This document shows positions 63,201-64,000 of a DNA stretch of 64,000 nt, in pieces. The position numbers and the translations under genes are program-made. Positions within the stretch are counted from its first letter, which is position 1. Every line of letters starts with the position of its first letter. Location: positions 2,418,001 through 2,482,000 of the forward strand of contig NZ_CP094997.1 of the NCBI RefSeq assembly GCF_022869785.1, in the 5' to 3' direction. The notes beneath the pieces were generated by a model. The model did not search any database. It was not told where the DNA came from and saw only the letters and a program-made list of their open reading frames with translations. Source of the stretch: Dyadobacter chenwenxiniae. Its GTDB lineage: Bacteria; Bacteroidota; Bacteroidia; Cytophagales; Spirosomataceae.

Positions 63201-63290
63201 AACGAGCGTTTGTGCAAAACCGGGAAATGCCAGCAGCAGCAGTCCCAGGGTTAGTATTCGTAAATGAGGAGAATGGAAAGATGGAGGCAT
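60222..63290 (-). CDS. SusC/RagA-type TonB-dependent transporter
   Basis: A 1022-residue receptor with signal peptide ending in GFAQ. The CarboxypepD_reg domain is KGKVTSTNDQSALPGINVLI and onward. The SusC signature NELVVVGYGTQKKRDVTGSV, the plug segments LYVIDGLPIN and VEILKDASATAIYGSRGANG and GVILITTKKG are all present. It heads an operon with SusD and a sulfatase, so the ligand is probably a sulfated glycan. This is inferred from the neighbouring enzyme only. Confidence 0.95.
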   Translation of the reverse strand: MPPSFHSPHLRILTLGLLLLAFPGFAQTLVKGKVTSTNDQSALPGINVLIKGSTTGTTTNTEGYYELQAGDDAILVISGIGYLTQEVPVKSRSQVNVQLSDDTRQLNELVVVGYGTQKKRDVTGSVSSLDAKDFNKGVQTSVDQLIAGRSPGVQVTQSSSEPGGGVTIRIRGANSINANNEPLYVIDGLPINNTSVVPASTVVTEQAPRNPLNALNPNDIESVEILKDASATAIYGSRGANGVILITTKKGVKGKLNVNYAVSGGISEVTKQVPVLNAKQYMGLLNDLRADQKQAPEFSAEQIAQVGNGTYWQDEIFRKGTVQNHQLSFSGGQDKFNYYASLNYLDQKGVVISSGIQKYTGRVNLNYTDDKFKFGLSLNSSNIKDDFVPNGVSVNESAGVINTAIFQDPTLTFRNPNGTWTQTQIVNLENPVGLANEVSDFATTNRTFASVFAEYFFLPELSAKVNFGTDRQDSRRDIFTSRLTKRAEGTKGVANVLTSNSYNNLIEVTARYNKALNKNHQLEVLGGYTFQEFETSSLTAGAQNFPLDALGTDNLAAGAQSTFSLGTGRTKNQLLSYLGRINYNLYDKYLLTASIRADGSSRFGDNNKYGVFPSVALGWRIKDEVFLKNVNAITDLKFRASYGVTGNQDIGSYKSLVLLGPQGQAIFDGTPYVGISTTQLPNPDLKWETTTQLNLGIDFGVLDNRLTGSIDYFQKQTKDLLLQLPVPRTTGFTTTFENVGGLKNSGFELGLNSINITAPFTWRTSANFSAVKNEVTDLGTLPFILGGSAGFTNDFTIIRKGDPLNAYYGYIVDGVFQTGDNIASSAQPLSRPGEYKYRDVNGDGTINSQDRTILGSPFPKFSYGLNNDFTYGPFNLSFFFQGVQGSKIFNLNRTESENPISFRRNRLVETYTDRWTPTNPTNANSSAIPVAVAYTSNVNSRAVEDASYLRLKTLQLTYNFPTAKWKYVRNVQIYVTGQNLFTITKYTGYDPEVSAFGTSNVRADYNAFPLSRTYTAGLSINL

Positions 63291-63347
63291 TGCAGGTAAT
63301 AAGGATTAATAAAATATTTGAGTAATAGACTTTGTAGATTGAGAGCG

Positions 63348-63397
63348 CAAAATTAGATAAACTATTTATTCTACCAAGTTTATAGATTATTATTTGT
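63348..63397 (-). promoter_or_regulatory. promoter of the SusC-SusD-sulfatase operon, shared motif copy 2
   Basis: On the minus strand TTG (63375-63377) and TAATTTTG (63348-63355) are 19 bases apart. ATAAACT (63357-63363) and AGTTTAT (63377-63383) form an inverted pair with a 13-base spacer. The region matches the promoter at 55360-55409 almost base for base. The transcript would begin about 50 bases before the SusC start. From 63398 to 63649 I see no gene. Confidence 0.72.
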
Positions 63398-63649
63398 TAT
63401 GATCATTGATAAAGGGGATAAAAGACAAAAGGGAGCTATAAGGAGAAATAAGCTAGACTGTTGAGAATCCAACAGCAACGGGGCACCTCGAATTTGACTC
63501 GGAACAATGGAGGCTCAGCCTGATCAAGGGCATTTCAATTGAGAGAATGACGCAACGAACCCTCCATTTTGTCATAATCGGCACCTGCTGGTTTCAACAA
63601 CTTCGCCCATCTTTGTAGCGTAATCATTCACCAAAAACACAAACAGAAA

Positions 63650-64000
63650 ATGGGAACCTTAGCACAAAAAATCACCGTTGAAACGACCATTAACGCGCCG
63701 GTTGCAACAGTTTGGGAACAATTTAATGCACCTGAGGACATCACAAAATGGTGTTTTGCCTCAGACGACTGGCATGCACCCTTTGCAGAAAATGATGTGC
63801 GCACCGGCGGGAAGTTCAGAACCACTATGGCTGCAAAAGATGGCAGTTTCAGTTTTGATTTCGGAGGGGTTTATTCCAATGTCGTTCCGGAAAGTCTGAT
63901 CGAATACGACATGGAGGACGGCAGAACTGTGCAGGTGACTTTTATGGACAATGGTGACAGCACGACGGTGACTGAGATTTTCGATGCTGAGCAAACCAAC
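63650..64000 (+). CDS. AHSA1/SRPBCC-family protein (runs off the window)
   Basis: The first 117 residues of a START-like fold protein. ITVETTINAPVATVWEQFNA and PEDITKWCFASDDWH are the classical N-terminal motifs of the AHSA1 (activator of Hsp90 ATPase homologue) group. TGGKFRTTMAAKDGSFSFDF follows. Bacterial members bind small hydrophobic ligands, and their role is mostly unknown. CATCTTTG at 63608-63615 is a possible -7 element. The end is cut by the window. Confidence 0.88.
   Translation, partial: MGTLAQKITVETTINAPVATVWEQFNAPEDITKWCFASDDWHAPFAENDVRTGGKFRTTMAAKDGSFSFDFGGVYSNVVPESLIEYDMEDGRTVQVTFMDNGDSTTVTEIFDAEQTN

Overview
The window looks like the chromosome of a Bacteroidota bacterium of the Cytophagales type, with Dyadobacter or a close relative as my best guess. 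The signs are three SusC or Oar-like TonB-dependent receptors with CarboxypepD_reg plug extensions, two SusD lipoproteins, promoters with the Bacteroidota -7 element TAnnTTTG in place of sigma70 boxes, and the many secreted sulfatases usual in that group. No rRNA, tRNA, CRISPR array, insertion sequence or prophage was seen.

Region 1 (1-19.9 kb) is a cobalamin regulon. Thirteen minus-strand genes run from cobB at 16.1 kb down to cobC at the window edge: cobB, cobN, a ChlI/ChlD fusion, cobQ, cobD, cbiB, an AAA_28 ATPase, a BtuF-like lipoprotein, pduO, cobU, cobT, cobS and cobC. They cover a,c-diamidation, cobalt insertion, adenosylation, amidation, aminopropanol attachment and nucleotide loop assembly. 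Two divergent cobalamin riboswitches lie at 16.4-17.0 kb. One leads the biosynthetic run. The other leads a Ni/Co-type permease and a BtuB-like receptor. Each riboswitch carries a hairpin made of TGAATGAN octamer repeats in the same variable stem, and the same octamers recur as a tandem array in front of pduO.

Region 2 (20-27.9 kb) is mixed. It holds a Tat-type oxidoreductase and cytochrome c lipoprotein pair, an ECF sigma factor with a small monooxygenase-like protein, a protein that matches only the N-terminal half of Bacteroidota RluA-type pseudouridine synthases, a histone-deacetylase-like protein and a DUF1810 protein.

Region 3 (28-41 kb) has a lone TonB-dependent receptor, a SusC/SusD pair, and then a decayed stretch (35.8-37.4 kb). 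The decayed stretch holds short ORFs, a G9 tract and a broken ABC gene whose Q-loop glutamine codon reads as an amber stop. After it come a GH127 beta-L-arabinofuranosidase and a sulfatase.

Region 4 (41-46 kb) is a probable phosphate-starvation unit. An Oar-like receptor and a secreted nucleotide pyrophosphatase/phosphodiesterase sit behind four TTAAY repeats at 10-11 bp spacing that abut the -7 element.

Region 5 (46-64 kb) has a HEPN protein with an unknown partner, an EF-hand protein, two SGNH or alpha/beta hydrolases, a propeller-toroid protein, a DoxX protein, two AraC+SDR pairs around a sulfatase, and an operon of SusC, SusD and a sulfatase. The promoters of the two sulfatase units share a nearly identical stretch of about 50 bp, which suggests common regulation. 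The window ends inside an AHSA1-type SRPBCC gene.
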